Assembly (NCBI RefSeq): GCF_910592395.1
Contig: NC_088310.1
Location: forward strand, 20,961,501 to 21,025,500
DNA: 64,000 nt
Origin: Lineus longissimus
Lineage: Eukaryota; Nemertea; Pilidiophora; Heteronemertea; Lineidae
Direction: 5' to 3'
Shown here: one piece after another, positions 1 to 12,800 of the stretch
How positions within the stretch are numbered: position 1 is the stretch's first letter
Layout: every line of letters starts with the position of its first letter
Notes under the pieces: generated by a model
The model's input: the letters and a program-made list of their open reading frames with translations, nothing else
What the model was told of the DNA's origin: nothing
Databases searched by the model: none
Program-made: the position numbers and the translations under genes

Positions 1-1886
1 GTGAAACATAAGAGGAACTGATAATTTTGGCAACGGAGGTTGGCAAATAATGTTCTATCAATTAAATCACTTATTGGTACTTGTGGTGTAATAGGTAGTT
101 GACTGAATACAATCACAGACAAGTATATGGTGTCACCTTCTCCAAAGACAGGTATTGGGTGTCATTTTCTCCATAGACTTAGTACAACTATCACCAAATG
201 ACGTCCTTGAGGTGTTTACCCCGTGCTTAACTTCACTTATACCTATAAACACTTCAGAACATTGATGAAATCTGGCAGCGTTAGGCCGGGGGTTTTATTG
301 CGCATTGTCGAATTTGAGTTAACCAGCTGATAATTCTTACTGTCGACCGTGATAGTTTAAAGCCAAATGTTCGCAAATTTTTCTGACGTGGTCGTGAGAA
401 TTTTATGGCATTGGTGAAGCAATGTATAAAAGTGTGTATAAAGTTGGGCTGTCGATTTTTTTGGCTCATAGGTCTGCCTTTATTGCCCAGAGTTTCCAAG
501 CGAGAAAGGAATTAAACATTGGTGACTGAAAGACAGAAATAAAATAAGTCAATATTACCAAATTTTAAATTATAATCTACACACTTTGAACTGGTATGTG
601 TATTTGATAAATATCCTCATGATTTACTAATTTAGGACACGGACTATGACAAATATTTGAGGACTAATAAATCATGTTAGTTGGTCATCGGGGTATCGAT
701 GAAATCACCTTGTCGGGACAGGCTTAAGGTGAGTGACTGGTCGGTGCGTATTCGGGTTGAATTGTTTTTTTAATGTTCCCCGTAAATGACATAAGATGAC
801 AAGAGAAGAAAAACACATGTTCAAAGGGGAAACCGAGACTGATACAGTATTCGTATTACACTGTATTATGACATTTCGTATGTTAGTAGCTTCTTTGAGC
901 GAGCGTTTAAAAAACCTATCGTCTTCGTCTTATTCATTATCTATGGAGAACATTTTCATATTCATGTACTAGTATAATGATGGCACAAAATTAAATCACT
1001 GAGCAAAGCGTTGGTTGCTGTTCTGCAAAGGACGTCTGGCAATATGGATGGTAGTGGGACATCACTGGGGAGGTGATGAATGTATTGTAGTTGACTGAGA
1101 ACTAAACGATGCTTCACCACTGTATTTGAATGAAACACCAAAATCTGCGAAATTCCCCCGGCCAATACAAACACGGGTTTCCCCCAATAAATGTATGGGG
1201 TACCTGCAGCAGATGACAAGATGGAATAATGGAAATATATTTTGACCATTAAATGATCTATGGAGGTAATATCATATGGTTTTATGGACCTCTTATCAAA
1301 CCATACGGCCCAGCGCTTTATCATTATCATTTCTTGAGTCAACAATCTGGCCCAGGTGAACTTTGCATTTCGCGATACGTCCAGTCATAAGAAGTCCCAT
1401 GCGATCTGGGACGGGCACATTCTCTGATAAGACATCGAGGATAAAACTCTCTATATTTGTGTCCCCGGTTTTGGCTGTTCTGGCCTTGTTGTTACCACCT
1501 TTATTTTGTGGGGACGTTTCTTTTCACGATATTTTGGTGAAAATGGATAAAATGTCATACCTGGACAGTTTGTTAAATACTCCCTATGGCCAGAGGGTAA
1601 GTAGATGGCTTAATTTATAGGTGTCACCACTGGTCCTTTTATTTCCCTGATTATCATCTTCCTCCAGCAGACGTGATTGTCAATGGCAGGTCGAAGCAAA
1701 TGTGTTTTAAGGCATATATTCATCATCTACGTATACCTAATTTTTGTAATGTTTCCGCCAAGTGGGGTTATTTTTATTTGGTTTTAAGGTGTGTTTTTTC
1801 ATTTTTAATATAAATAAAAAAAGAAATACAGAGGTAACTATCTTGTTTGAATATATAACTAATTATATAACTGAAGAACATATATT

Positions 1887-1923
1887 GATTCAAATTTTCG
1901 GCCCGTAAGGGGCTTCTTGAATC
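1887..1923 (-). repeat. hairpin relic, Penelope-like terminal motif
   Basis: On the minus strand this 37-nt segment has an outer stem GATTCAA/TTGAATC and an inner stem GCCC/GGGC followed by GAAAA. A related segment lies at 30049-30089 with the same layout (GAAG, G/C stem, AAAT, then TTGAA). The pattern resembles the short hammerhead-type motif found in terminal repeats of Penelope-like retroelements. This copy has lost the CUGANGA core, so it is at best a decayed relic. No reverse transcriptase or GIY-YIG coding sequence is seen nearby. Confidence 0.35.
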
Positions 1924-4900
1924 TACTACCAAGTAGTACTTTACATGTAGTCTGGACTTGATTATTTAGATACCCAAAATACACACTTGCTGACAATGAA
2001 TATTATCAGTTTATTGATACGCGTGTTGTGTCAAATTGTTAACAGACTTAATCTTGTTTTGAAGAAGTATGTACAAACAATTTTATCCCTCAGAGTGTTG
2101 ACCTGACTGTGAACAAATCGGCAATATTAAACACTTATTAATGGTAATTTAGGTATAGTATATAATGGTTGTTGAAGGCCCTTGAAACGATTTTATGATA
2201 GGATAGAAGAATTGGGTGATATGAATAAAGACTAACAAAAAATGCTTTTACTTCTATCAGTTTTGTACAGAAAGGCCTAACGTGTAAATGTACATTGAGA
2301 TTTAAATAAAACCATTTGCTAGTCTTTGTTCATATCATTGACACGGGGATGACTCAAAAACACGTGTTGTTATCAAGTAGTAAGCTACATGTACGCCGTG
2401 AAAACGAAAGGTATACGCTGAATTTCAATCAATACACCCTCGCGAAAGAACAAGGTGTCATCTCTTGCCAAATTGATGCCCAAAAACTGTGTGCATAAAC
2501 CTCCGGAGAACAAGGAGAGGATGACAGCTTTTTCAATACAGACGGAAGTGCTCTTCTTTCGTTCAATTGTTCCACTCTAGAAATGAAAATTTATGATAAA
2601 AGAAACATGTTTAGTGTAGATGCCATTGACAAACAGCACCCAACGTTACCGTCAAAACATCTCCCAACAAAACCATTTTTCCAACCTACTCGACTTGGTC
2701 AACCGCCCTTCAGCAAGTGGCCAGACGCTTTAATAAACAACATCTTGAAAAGTAAGAGTCCTTCACCAAGTGAAAGAAGGAATTGAAGACGTACTCAAGC
2801 AGCTAACACGCAATTTCTGTTACCGTGAAGTTATGTGGTGTGGTCGCCCTTGTGTGTGCAAAGCCCCGCAATATTATTTGACACGGTTTGGGCCTTTTGG
2901 GACAAATTAGACCACTTGTGCAATGAAATGCATATACCCTGAGGCAATATCAGAAGCAGTTGACATCCTGGCGATATAATTGAATTTTACATATTTTCGC
3001 AGCTAATCTAAAGAGGTCTTGACCCCTTTGGGCGGAATTTTGACATTTTCTACAAGAAGCCCGGGGAACAATGTCATGGGTTGTGCCTGTGTCACTTGCC
3101 CTGTCATGCCCACAGCGTTTAGTGCGACGATTCCTATACCTGCCCGGAACAGCACAACGGCAGATGACTGCATTTGTTGAAAAGGTGTAAAGCCGTGAAA
3201 TTCGATTAAGATGTCGGCCGTAAAAAGAGCAAAAAAGCCATCAGACCGTCCTCTCTTGACAACAGCTGGGGTTCCTGATGTTGGCCCGGTTTAGTTCTAA
3301 CTGCCACTCTTTAGAATCTCAATTCTCCTCAAGCAGCAATGTAGGCTTTCTTCTTCATCCCTATTAACCCTTTAAGATACACCTCGTGTCCTGTCATGCC
3401 TGTGCTTGTTCAGCACATGTATCAATACCATGATTGAGCAGAGGGCTTCTGCTTGGCAATGACGATTGGGAGGCAGAATTCCCCTTGCGTTAATTGTAAA
3501 ATCAGACACTTTACATTCTTTCTCCATACAAAATATCCGAAAGTCTTTGATACTTTTTGACTTTAAAAAAAAGCTCGAACAAAAACTTGTTAAATGATGG
3601 TAAGTGCTATAAAGTTTAATCAGGACCTGAGTTGCCGCACGCGTTTGATTTCAAAATGTAGCCTATTGTATAGGGTTCTTATCGTTAACGGATTATGTAT
3701 ACATGTACCAATCGGAAACGCGTTTCGTTTCTTTAAAGAAATATTTAGCCAAAGTGCTTTAGGAACTATTTGAATTTCTTTGAAATGTCAAAGTCCACTG
3801 AAGTCGAACAATATCTAAAGCAGAGATACAAAACAATCCAAAGCAATGATATTCAATTCAAATGCACCAGACGAGGGGATTAAGAGAGAAAAAAGAAGCT
3901 GGCTTACCATTAGCAATCTTGTCCATAGAGTCTCAAGATTTAAAGCAATCCGGCTTTAAATTCAAATGGAAAGGATGTACAGATTCCCAATTTCAATCCT
4001 AATAAGGATTATGAAATAGGCACATATGAAATTGATATCTGTATCCGATTTCAGATATGGAAGTACATTTTCGTTATATCCCTTTGGAAGAATATGGGAT
4101 AACGTGAACTCTTTCATAAGGAGTTTTCAGAAAGGGCCGAATGGATGATTGGTACGGCCTTTTTGTTAATAATAAGTTGCAATTACCAGATGCAAAAGCA
4201 TTCGATTTCACTATACATTTAATATTGTATTTCAACCTCCGTCATTAAGAAAAAAAGATCATAATCACTTCGGTCGTTCATTAACATGTATTTGTTAAAA
4301 AGACATTTGAAGTGTCGATCATAATTTTTGTTCGCTGTTTCTTTTATTTTAGGCTACCGGTTCTGAAAAATATTGGAAGGCAGATTTAAGGGTTTCATCT
4401 GAAAAGGATTATGCCCACAGGCCAAACGCCAATAACTGATCAGTTCATCAAGATTATCTTTCCCAATGCCCACGGCACACTTTCAATTCATTTAAAACAT
4501 TTTTCTAAAAATGCTGATTCAGGGGCCAATGGCTTGAAGAAAGGGGCCTGCGGAACTTAAATGGGTGTCTTCAGAAGATGGGATGAGAGTTTCGGGCCTC
4601 GACTATAAGAAATGTTAACAAGCGGCAACACTCGAACCCACTTCAAAAATGTACATTTGTTTCCCATTCTATTACATGGTGGCATGAAATTGCTTCCCGG
4701 ATCCAGTGTGGTCGGTTGCCAATTCCGGGCGAAGCACCCCGTATGGGTGCTCCTGCCTATTATTTCTCCTGAGGCACCTTTTTGAGATATGAAAACGCAC
4801 GTGTTGCTTTGCCTATTGTAACCCGATGAAAGGGTTTAATCGGGCAGAAGGGCGAGCAGTAAGTCAGAGGCAAGGCAGCAAGATTTAAGGAGCGTTCAAT

Positions 4901-5929
4901 TCTTTCACCTCAGGTGCTCAATTATCAAAGATATTTTGAGGACCGAAATGTTTTGAAAGTCCGTGAAATTGAAAATGGTTGTAAAAAGTGGATATTTACA
5001 TAGCCCGCAGATATCAGGTTGGTGAAAGCTATTGGTCGTCGTGAGGAACGTATGCACGGGCAATATGCTATCTGAAGTACACATGGTACTGGTCCGGGCA
5101 CTGTATCATCGGGATTCAGGCCATTCGAAGCAAAGCATTCTCTAGGACTGAATAACTCAGCTGGTTTGTTTTGTGATAAGAACACAGTTTTTAAATCAAT
5201 ATTCTCCAGAACGTATAATTTAAAACATGTTTAAATTCCGTTCGTATCAATCTTTCAATAACCGTTTCATCCCCGAGCCCAACTCGCTATCAGTTCTCCA
5301 AATGACACGTTATTTGACTTACACGTCCTTTAATTGATTCCATTTATAACACAAATGTATCCCAAATTACCGCATTGTTAACGCAGACTGTCCGGTCTCT
5401 TGTTTCTTTGTTACCAGTTGATCTAGGCTCCATCACCGGGCCATACGTTCGCCAATGTTAGCTGATTACTTTGCAAACTCTTCTCCATCTGTCACTGGTG
5501 CAGAGTAAACCCGGCGTCCACATCTCCTCAGGGACGGCCTAACAGCTTGGTAAACACTTGCAAAATCACGCAGTGCGCTCACTCAAAAATTGATTACCGT
5601 ACTCTAAACACCCGATGAGAAACTCTTCAGTTTATCGTCATTTGTTTCTGACTGCCTCCCATTTAGGGGTAGGTATGATGTACTGATTGAGAAGGGAGGT
5701 ATAGTGCCATGTACAAAATATATCGCAGCCGGGGACATCCACGTGAATCCTTGTCGCAATACCAGTATCTTGACATCTCTTACTGAGGCTAGTTGCACAC
5801 GCTCATTTGCCGATAAGTCAGTCCCACCAGTTCACTTTCCGAGGTAAGTCGCACGAGCTCATTGGCCGACAGTCACTTAAACCACGGATGGAGTGCAAAA
5901 CATCCGTGCTTATGTGCGTGCATGTGTTT

Positions 5930-5948
5930 GGGGGGGGGGGGGGGGGGG
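5930..5948 (+). repeat. poly-G tract (G19)
   Basis: An uninterrupted run of 19 G directly after CATGTGTTT and ended by AGG. It can form a G-quadruplex on the + strand, and its true length is uncertain because sequencing slips on such runs. Confidence 0.85.
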
Positions 5949-8900
5949 AGGTAGTTCTCCTTTCTTGTCGAGTCGATTGACTAATCAATAAGGCAAAAAT
6001 AAAATCGCTGTCCTCTTTATAAAAGTCACACGATTGTCGATGGAATCATGAGGTGCAAACGTTATTTCGTTCTTAGAATTCGGCCACATCATTCAGGTCA
6101 TTTCAAAGATTAGAGTTAGATAAAGTCGTCGTGATAGGCTCTTGCTTTACCAGTGTCAACTCGGAAGTTTGTCCATGCAAACTTTTCAGAAACTCATGAT
6201 CTATATGTTTGCATAGACATCAAAGGTGCATACCTTAGATGTGATAGGCCAGGTCCCGTAAGACTGTCCATCTCACGCTCATTCACGTCCAGGAACCCAG
6301 ACGAGGTCATGTTCTTCTCTGGGGAATATGATTGGATACAAAGTAATAGTAAGGCCTTTTAAAAGCTCGTCCGAATCTTATCAAGTAATAGTCATACTGA
6401 ACTTGATGCTGACTCCATTACAATTCTTAACGGCTAGTAGGATGGGCGATGCAAGGCTACCGCTCGCAGTTATGAAGGTATGATTTAACCAATTATTACT
6501 ACATGGTGATTTCTATCATGGTAGACTTTTGCGTTACATATTTTCCATTTCGGAAAGCCATCTTCTGTAAATAAAATGTTCAGCTACAGTTTGCATGAAA
6601 CTTTCCCAGCGAACTGATAATCAAGTACACCGCTGCCAGATAGTCACCAATATCATTGATGCTGTGTGACCTGAAGCAAACACACGGTCCTTTGCACCGA
6701 GAAGCTAACCTTTTAGGTCCACACCGATTTCGTGATAAACCCAAAGAAGGAAACATGTAAACACAGGCGATGCACGCGTTCTAATGCACAGTGCATTGAC
6801 AGAGCAACTTTCATGTAACCGCTTTGTAGAGGAACCAAGCAATGGCCTAATAAGTTGTCCATGGGACCTTGTTAGAGGTCAACAAGACATCCTTTAGATA
6901 GATTTCCCGTCTTTGTGCGCTGACATGATCTTGGCTGGTGCTCTTTATCTTGTTGTTGATGGCGCTGAATGGTGGTCGCTTCTTGATATTTGCCTCCGCG
7001 GGTTTAGGTTACCCCAGTCAGACTTCGTGTCTCTCGAGATTTGTTGGAAAAGAGGAAGCAGGTATGGCAGCGTCAATGACCAATGTCAGTGGCTCGGTCG
7101 GAAGGAATATGAGTACACAATAAAAAAATTCGTCCAAAACGCATGTGAAATTATTCACATAAGATCTTCTCCTAACCAGTCAGCATCTCATTTTTAAAGT
7201 TGATTAGCATTAAATTTAGACCTAACACAGGTAACATAGTCGAGATTCAGTTCCAAAAGATAAGTGATTTGAAATCCAACGGCACCACGGCCAAGCAAAA
7301 TAAGTCCAATGGGTCTTTTAAACATCACCCACTCGAAACACTCACAAACACTCACTAACAGCCAACGATCTTGCTTTTTAAAAGCAACCGAACTGTTGCT
7401 CATGAAAAAGATAAAAGTGAGATGCAGCTATTCGTCCCTGGATGCAGCTAATGAACTCCCCTGCGGGGATGATTGCTTGTCCATCTGGTCCTCACCATGC
7501 GAGTCGCCGGTGATATTGACAGAGTCTTGGCTCCGATGTCTTCGTGTCACCAGTGTCAACTTAATGGTCAAACATAAGGAGAACTGGAAAGTTTGTTATC
7601 CTTTGGGCACACACCGGGTTTCACCTGCTAGGATCCCGGCTATACAGATTGCGTTGCGATTACCTCGGTTCACCTGGCCAAAAAGCGTTGCCCGAAATGG
7701 CAATTCCTCAGGTTGCAAGAATAATTTTTTGAAGTTGGTATCGCATCCTCATCCTCGGGTTATTTCGTGAACACTTTGATTCACGCCAGAATACAGTGGT
7801 GTATGATTAACTATATACGCTACCGTTTGGTTGTCGGATGAAAATAATATTTCAGACATTTCGATTGTCGGATGAACAATCTTTTCTTTGGACAACTCGA
7901 CTCATGAGGCAAAGAAGTTCAGAAACGTGCAACTTTTCAGATATATTTCTTTTAGTTACCAGTTACTGTAGATGCTTTAAAATATATATGAATCTGGTGT
8001 GTTTCTGACTACTTGAAATTGTTTATTGATCTGGCGATATTTGCGGGTTTCAATGGAATTACGCAATGATGGTGAAAATTTCTGAAAAATCCTGCGCGCA
8101 CTTCAAAAGATAACATGAACAAAGGGTGAGCATATATTGTTGGCTTAGTTGTCTTCTATCACTTCTGACTCGTGATTAAACTGTGCCACGCCTGAGGCTT
8201 AAACCACTCTTAAGTTTCTTCCTATCTCTTCTAAGGCCAATTACGCTGTGGGTGTCCCTTGTAAAATTGGTCAATTGAACTGCTAATCCGAAATGTAATT
8301 TTGGGTTGCCGACAATGAAGAAGAAGCTGAAAGAACTGGAGGAGCTTGTTTACATCCTAAATCTTATGAGAACCTTCTTTCTTCCCAAAACAGTGGTGAT
8401 GTTATACCAGGATGCCAAGGTTCACGCTATATACGAAGAGGGAAATAGGATAGATCACAATTTAAGATTTCTTGGTCACATAAATTGGTCTAATGTTTTT
8501 TTTCTGTCCAAATGATATTAGTTCAAGACATCGGAAGATGTATTGTTTTCTAATTAGTTTAATTTATCATTTATCGAGTTTCTCAGTAAATCCTTTCAAC
8601 ACACATAAGAAACATCGTTCCTATATTCGCCATAAAACATTTGAAAAAACCTCTCTTACAAGTGCCAAAGCGAATGGTGTTGCATTCTATGTAAAGCCTC
8701 TGTTTGTCTTCGCCAGCTAGAGCTTCTAAACCCACACTTAGCAAAATGATAAAAAGAACATCAACATTCTGGTATTTGAAATCGCCCATATCGGACTATA
8801 GAGTCTGAGAGACCGAGGAAGATAAACAGGACCACCATAAAGAGCTCAGGGGAAGATTTCTATAACTTTATCGCCTATATAATTGGTGAAAAGATGGTGG

Positions 8901-9059
8901 GCTCAACTGCTGGTATTGTCCGCCAGTTTGCCAATAGCTGGTCTATTCTTGAGATGATAAATCCAGGACCCGGCGGCTGATTGGAAATTATCATATCCGT
9001 TGATAGTTGTATAATAATAAGAGCTTCAATAACACCATTTGGTATTTAAAGATCGTAAA

Positions 9060-9640
9060 TTAAGGTGCTGTGCGGCAAACGGTAGCGAGCAGCGTGTTGA
9101 GGCCGCCCGACTGCGGCCCAAAATGGCTCGGCCAATTGAATCAGTTGTTGCAGAGTGAAAAGGAAATCCAATTGTGTGGATGCAACAGCACAGCCCAAGT
9201 CGCGATATTCTCTGTCGATAGCATTGTCACAATCTGGTTTTATACTAGCTTATAATTATCGACCGAGCGCTCCCGTTGGCCGCGGATTGACGCAGCGTAT
9301 GAAATCACGGTTGCGATGACAAATTGGGTGTAATACGGTGGAGTGGCTAATGATTGTCTTTGTTCAGTCTAGCCAATGTGTTGGGGACTCTATCGCTCAT
9401 CGCTCCTCCCACAATTGACAGATCGGTGACGGTGTCCAGCCCCCTGGTGAGACACTTTCAGACATAAAACAGATTAGCAATGGGAGATGACACACTCGGT
9501 TGAGTTGAGTGGGGATACTTACGGACTCTGTCACAATCTCAAGAAAGCTACAAATCTCATCTTTGACAACATACATGCATATTTTCAATATTCCGTTCGT
9601 TGGATTCACACGTCACGCATGCCGTAATTTCCACTTGCAG
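9060..9640 (+). promoter_or_regulatory. presumptive nkx2.2 promoter/5' region
   Basis: This block lies immediately upstream of the nkx2.2 coding start and is richer in GC and CpG than its surroundings. It contains CCAAT boxes at 9132-9136 and 9373-9377. I see no clear TATA box. The last bases before the ATG read as a pyrimidine-rich tract ending in CAG, so part of this region may be an intron behind an unseen 5' non-coding exon rather than promoter. Assignment rests mainly on position. Confidence 0.35.
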
Positions 9641-9872
9641 ATGGACACTGCCCTCGCCATGAGCGGGACGAAAGGAAGCTTTAGCGTGAAGGATATCTTG
9701 GACCTCCAGGACCCCAAGGATACTTGCAGCCCGGTCAACGCGGATCAGAACCCAACGAACACTTCAATACCCGAAGTAGGCGAAGTCCCACCAACGGGTC
9801 CTTACTACGATACTGAAAACCCGTACGCAAAATGGCTAGCGGAGACCAACAGTGAAGCATTTCGTTATGCAG
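9641..9872 (+). CDS. nkx2.2: nkx2.2 coding exon 1 (TN motif)
   Basis: The exon encodes residues 1-77 plus the first base of codon 78. It carries the repressor-type TN motif FSVKDILDL and ends in FRYA before the donor CAG|GTAAGA. I chose the ATG at 9641, but it directly follows CTTGCAG, a good splice acceptor, so the exon may begin exactly here in the mRNA. The ATG at 9659 (MSGTKG) is the alternative start and gives an N-terminus closer in length to vertebrate Nkx2.2. Confidence 0.92.
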
Positions 9873-12800
9873 GTAAGACCAATATCCTTTATCAGTCTTT
9901 GGTCGACCTATTTACTTTGGGACTCTTGAGTTCCATGAAGGACTCATCTCGGCACTCTTGGAGGCGTGAAGTGTTTTTGGACGGATGCCTCTCGTGCCGA
10001 GATTCCTCAACGATTGCCTTTTGACTTGTCTTCTCGAGACTTAATATGACATATGGTGATTTCTGCTTGTACAGCTCTTAGAGCTTTTTTTAAGGTGTAC
10101 CGAAACACTTTTAAAGATTTTATTTAGAATCTTTTCTTGTCTAAGTGTTCATCTATTTTTACAACATACAGTCGTACATGTATCTTATATTCATAAATAC
10201 ATAACTCTCAAAAGTTATCATAATTTTGAATATGCAATTAACCGTGATTGCAGTTTTGAAGTATTGATTTCTGTTTTTTTTCAATAGTAAGAGCAAAGGT
10301 CAGAATAAAATTTATTTGTTGTTAACGATAGTTTCTTCTGTATTCCAAATTGAATTTCTTAATTGAGAAATTGCTGCTCAAATATCTTGATCCATCTGCT
10401 CTATTTTCATATCATTATTATCCTGCTGAGCATTTTGTCCCAACTCGAGAATTACTGGTTTTCATATGTCAATGTGGTTGCACCAATACACAAGGGATGA
10501 TGCTGAAAATTGTGGTACAATACAATGTAAGCATTCCTGTAATACAGATAACATCGCAATCTACTCTCTTGCCTCTTTGGTTACTTTCTGAATCTCCATA
10601 TCGGCAAAAGCTTCACAACACAATCACATTTAATTTGGCTTCCCATCTTATTTGGCTTCCCATTTAATTTGACTTCACAACCATGCCAAGTCCGTGATTG
10701 TTCCTGCCAAGAGTTTTTGCATGATATCTGCATGTAGAAGCACAAGTTGACTGAACATCAGACATTGAATTATGATAATATTTAACTTCGACGGAAATAA
10801 CTTTCGAATGCAGGTTTTGGTATTGGCTTTAGCATGTACATGTACCTTTTTTCGGAGCAGAATTCGAAGCTCCATGAGGGCATCATAATCGACTTTCATG
10901 CTCAAGATGATCATGATGCGGTTACCATTCAGCAGATGTGGCTAGTCATCTACATGTAGTAATAAAATAAATGTCAATTTCGTTTGTTTATTTTTTGGTT
11001 CAGGAATATTTTACCACGAATTTTATCGAGTCACAATCGAAGAGAGATTGGCAAATCTATGAGGATATTGATATTTTTGACAGCAATTTTGTTTTCATTA
11101 CAGTATAAACAAAGTGAATTACATGTAATTCCTATCACCAACGCTTCACCTATACGGTATTACCAAACAGCATTGCAGGCATAGTTTAACTACCATGATT
11201 TGAATTACATACAAATTTAAGGAGCGGACGTTTTTATTTGGTCTTCTGATATAATGGATTTCCGCTGGGGATGCAATGATGATTTATGTGATAACATGAT
11301 ATGATGATTTCTTCGATCACCGTTCACATGTATGTATATAGTGAAACTAACATTGGTGTAAAATCAGTTGTCAATCGAATACAAGAAGTTATATTTTTTG
11401 CAAACCCCGGCCGGGCAAAACTTTAATTTGGATACCTAATAATGGAATTTATTATGAAAACTTGGGTGGCATGTTTTTAATTTGTTTCAAGAAAAAATTA
11501 CAGGAAACTGAATCCCCTTGTATGTGCGACCAGCCTAAAGATATCGTTATGAGAAAATTTGAAAGAATTTCTGTTGACTGATGACATGCAAGTTCTCCAA
11601 CTTGCCTTGAAAGTTCAAGTTGTAAGAAACGCTATCTCACCACCAGCTGTGAACTGATGACCGGGCCAATCCGGTAATGGTCATGTCGTACCAACTTACT
11701 TTTGGTGTACGATACAATTTGAAACAAAAAAATGCAGCATTTAAAATCACTTGTACCACCAGCAGTGCATGTGCGTTTCGCTTTACGCTGGCGGCTTATG
11801 TGCCGAGTTGTGGGAGGGTGATAGCTCCAGGGATTGCCCGGGGCAATGGGATTGCAACATTCGCACCAAATATGACGGATGCCGAACAATATTTTTTAAA
11901 GAATGGAACAAAGATTTATGAATTTTTATTGTCGCATTATTTTTAAAACATTACGAAATACTATGTTTGACGCGTTAAAAAAGAACAAATTGATGAATTG
12001 CCATCAAAACAAATTAATAATTAGGACAAATGGGCGCTTTATCAATTCGTTTATTGGTACAAAGAATAAAAGAATAATTAATGAACTTTTAGATAGAGAT
12101 GTGGTAAATACATGTATTGTAACTGTTGTCATTCAACAGTACGGTAATAAAATATTATTATTAAATTTTGGATAGAATTGTGGTATATATCTCTATCGTT
12201 GTCATTTACACTGAGCAGCAGCGCTCGGGCAAGATAACCAGCCAGAGGTAGTCACAGTCCACACCAGGCCGGACGCAAGATTAACAAATCGTTTTAGTTC
12301 TTAACTATCATTACGGGAACTTGTATGGAAAAGTAGTTGATTTAATGGTATTGGTGTTCACTTTCATCAACCTATGCCAAGTGCGATCATATATCGCGAG
12401 AATATTTTCACCTTAGAGTCTCTAACGTTCAATAAGCCTTAACAAAATACCAATTTTTCATTTTTATACAAATTTTGTATAAAAAAATCATGATATTTAC
12501 GCTCAAACAGCTCAAACCACAACCAACAAAAATCAGATCCGTTACAAGAACTTAAAGTTTAAAACACTCCGCAAATCTAAGCCACTTTCGGCAGTAACTT
12601 TAGCACGGTAACATGGTTATCGCCAATGAAACTGGAAATCAAACAAAATCAAACCAGATTGAAGCGCAAAAAGGTTAAAGTGCTCAACAAATACATGCCA
12701 CAAATCAATCAGGTGAAGATGAAAAATCATGAGGACATCCCTAGGGTCCTTTAACCCGAGCCATAAGTACACCACTCCAGCAATTAAATATTCAACGCGA

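Larger units (their letters stand above)
1..9059. other. non-coding 5' flank, no gene recognised
   Basis: About 9 kb without a reading frame that resembles a known protein. The open stretches are short (up to about 150 codons), have no recognisable domain and show no paired splice sites. Inside it I see a Penelope-like hairpin relic at 1887-1923 and a G19 run at 5930-5948, both listed separately. The rest is AT-leaning unique-looking sequence. If this locus follows the published pharyngeal cluster, msxlx or pax1/9 could lie further to the left, but nothing here resembles their coding sequence. Confidence 0.6.
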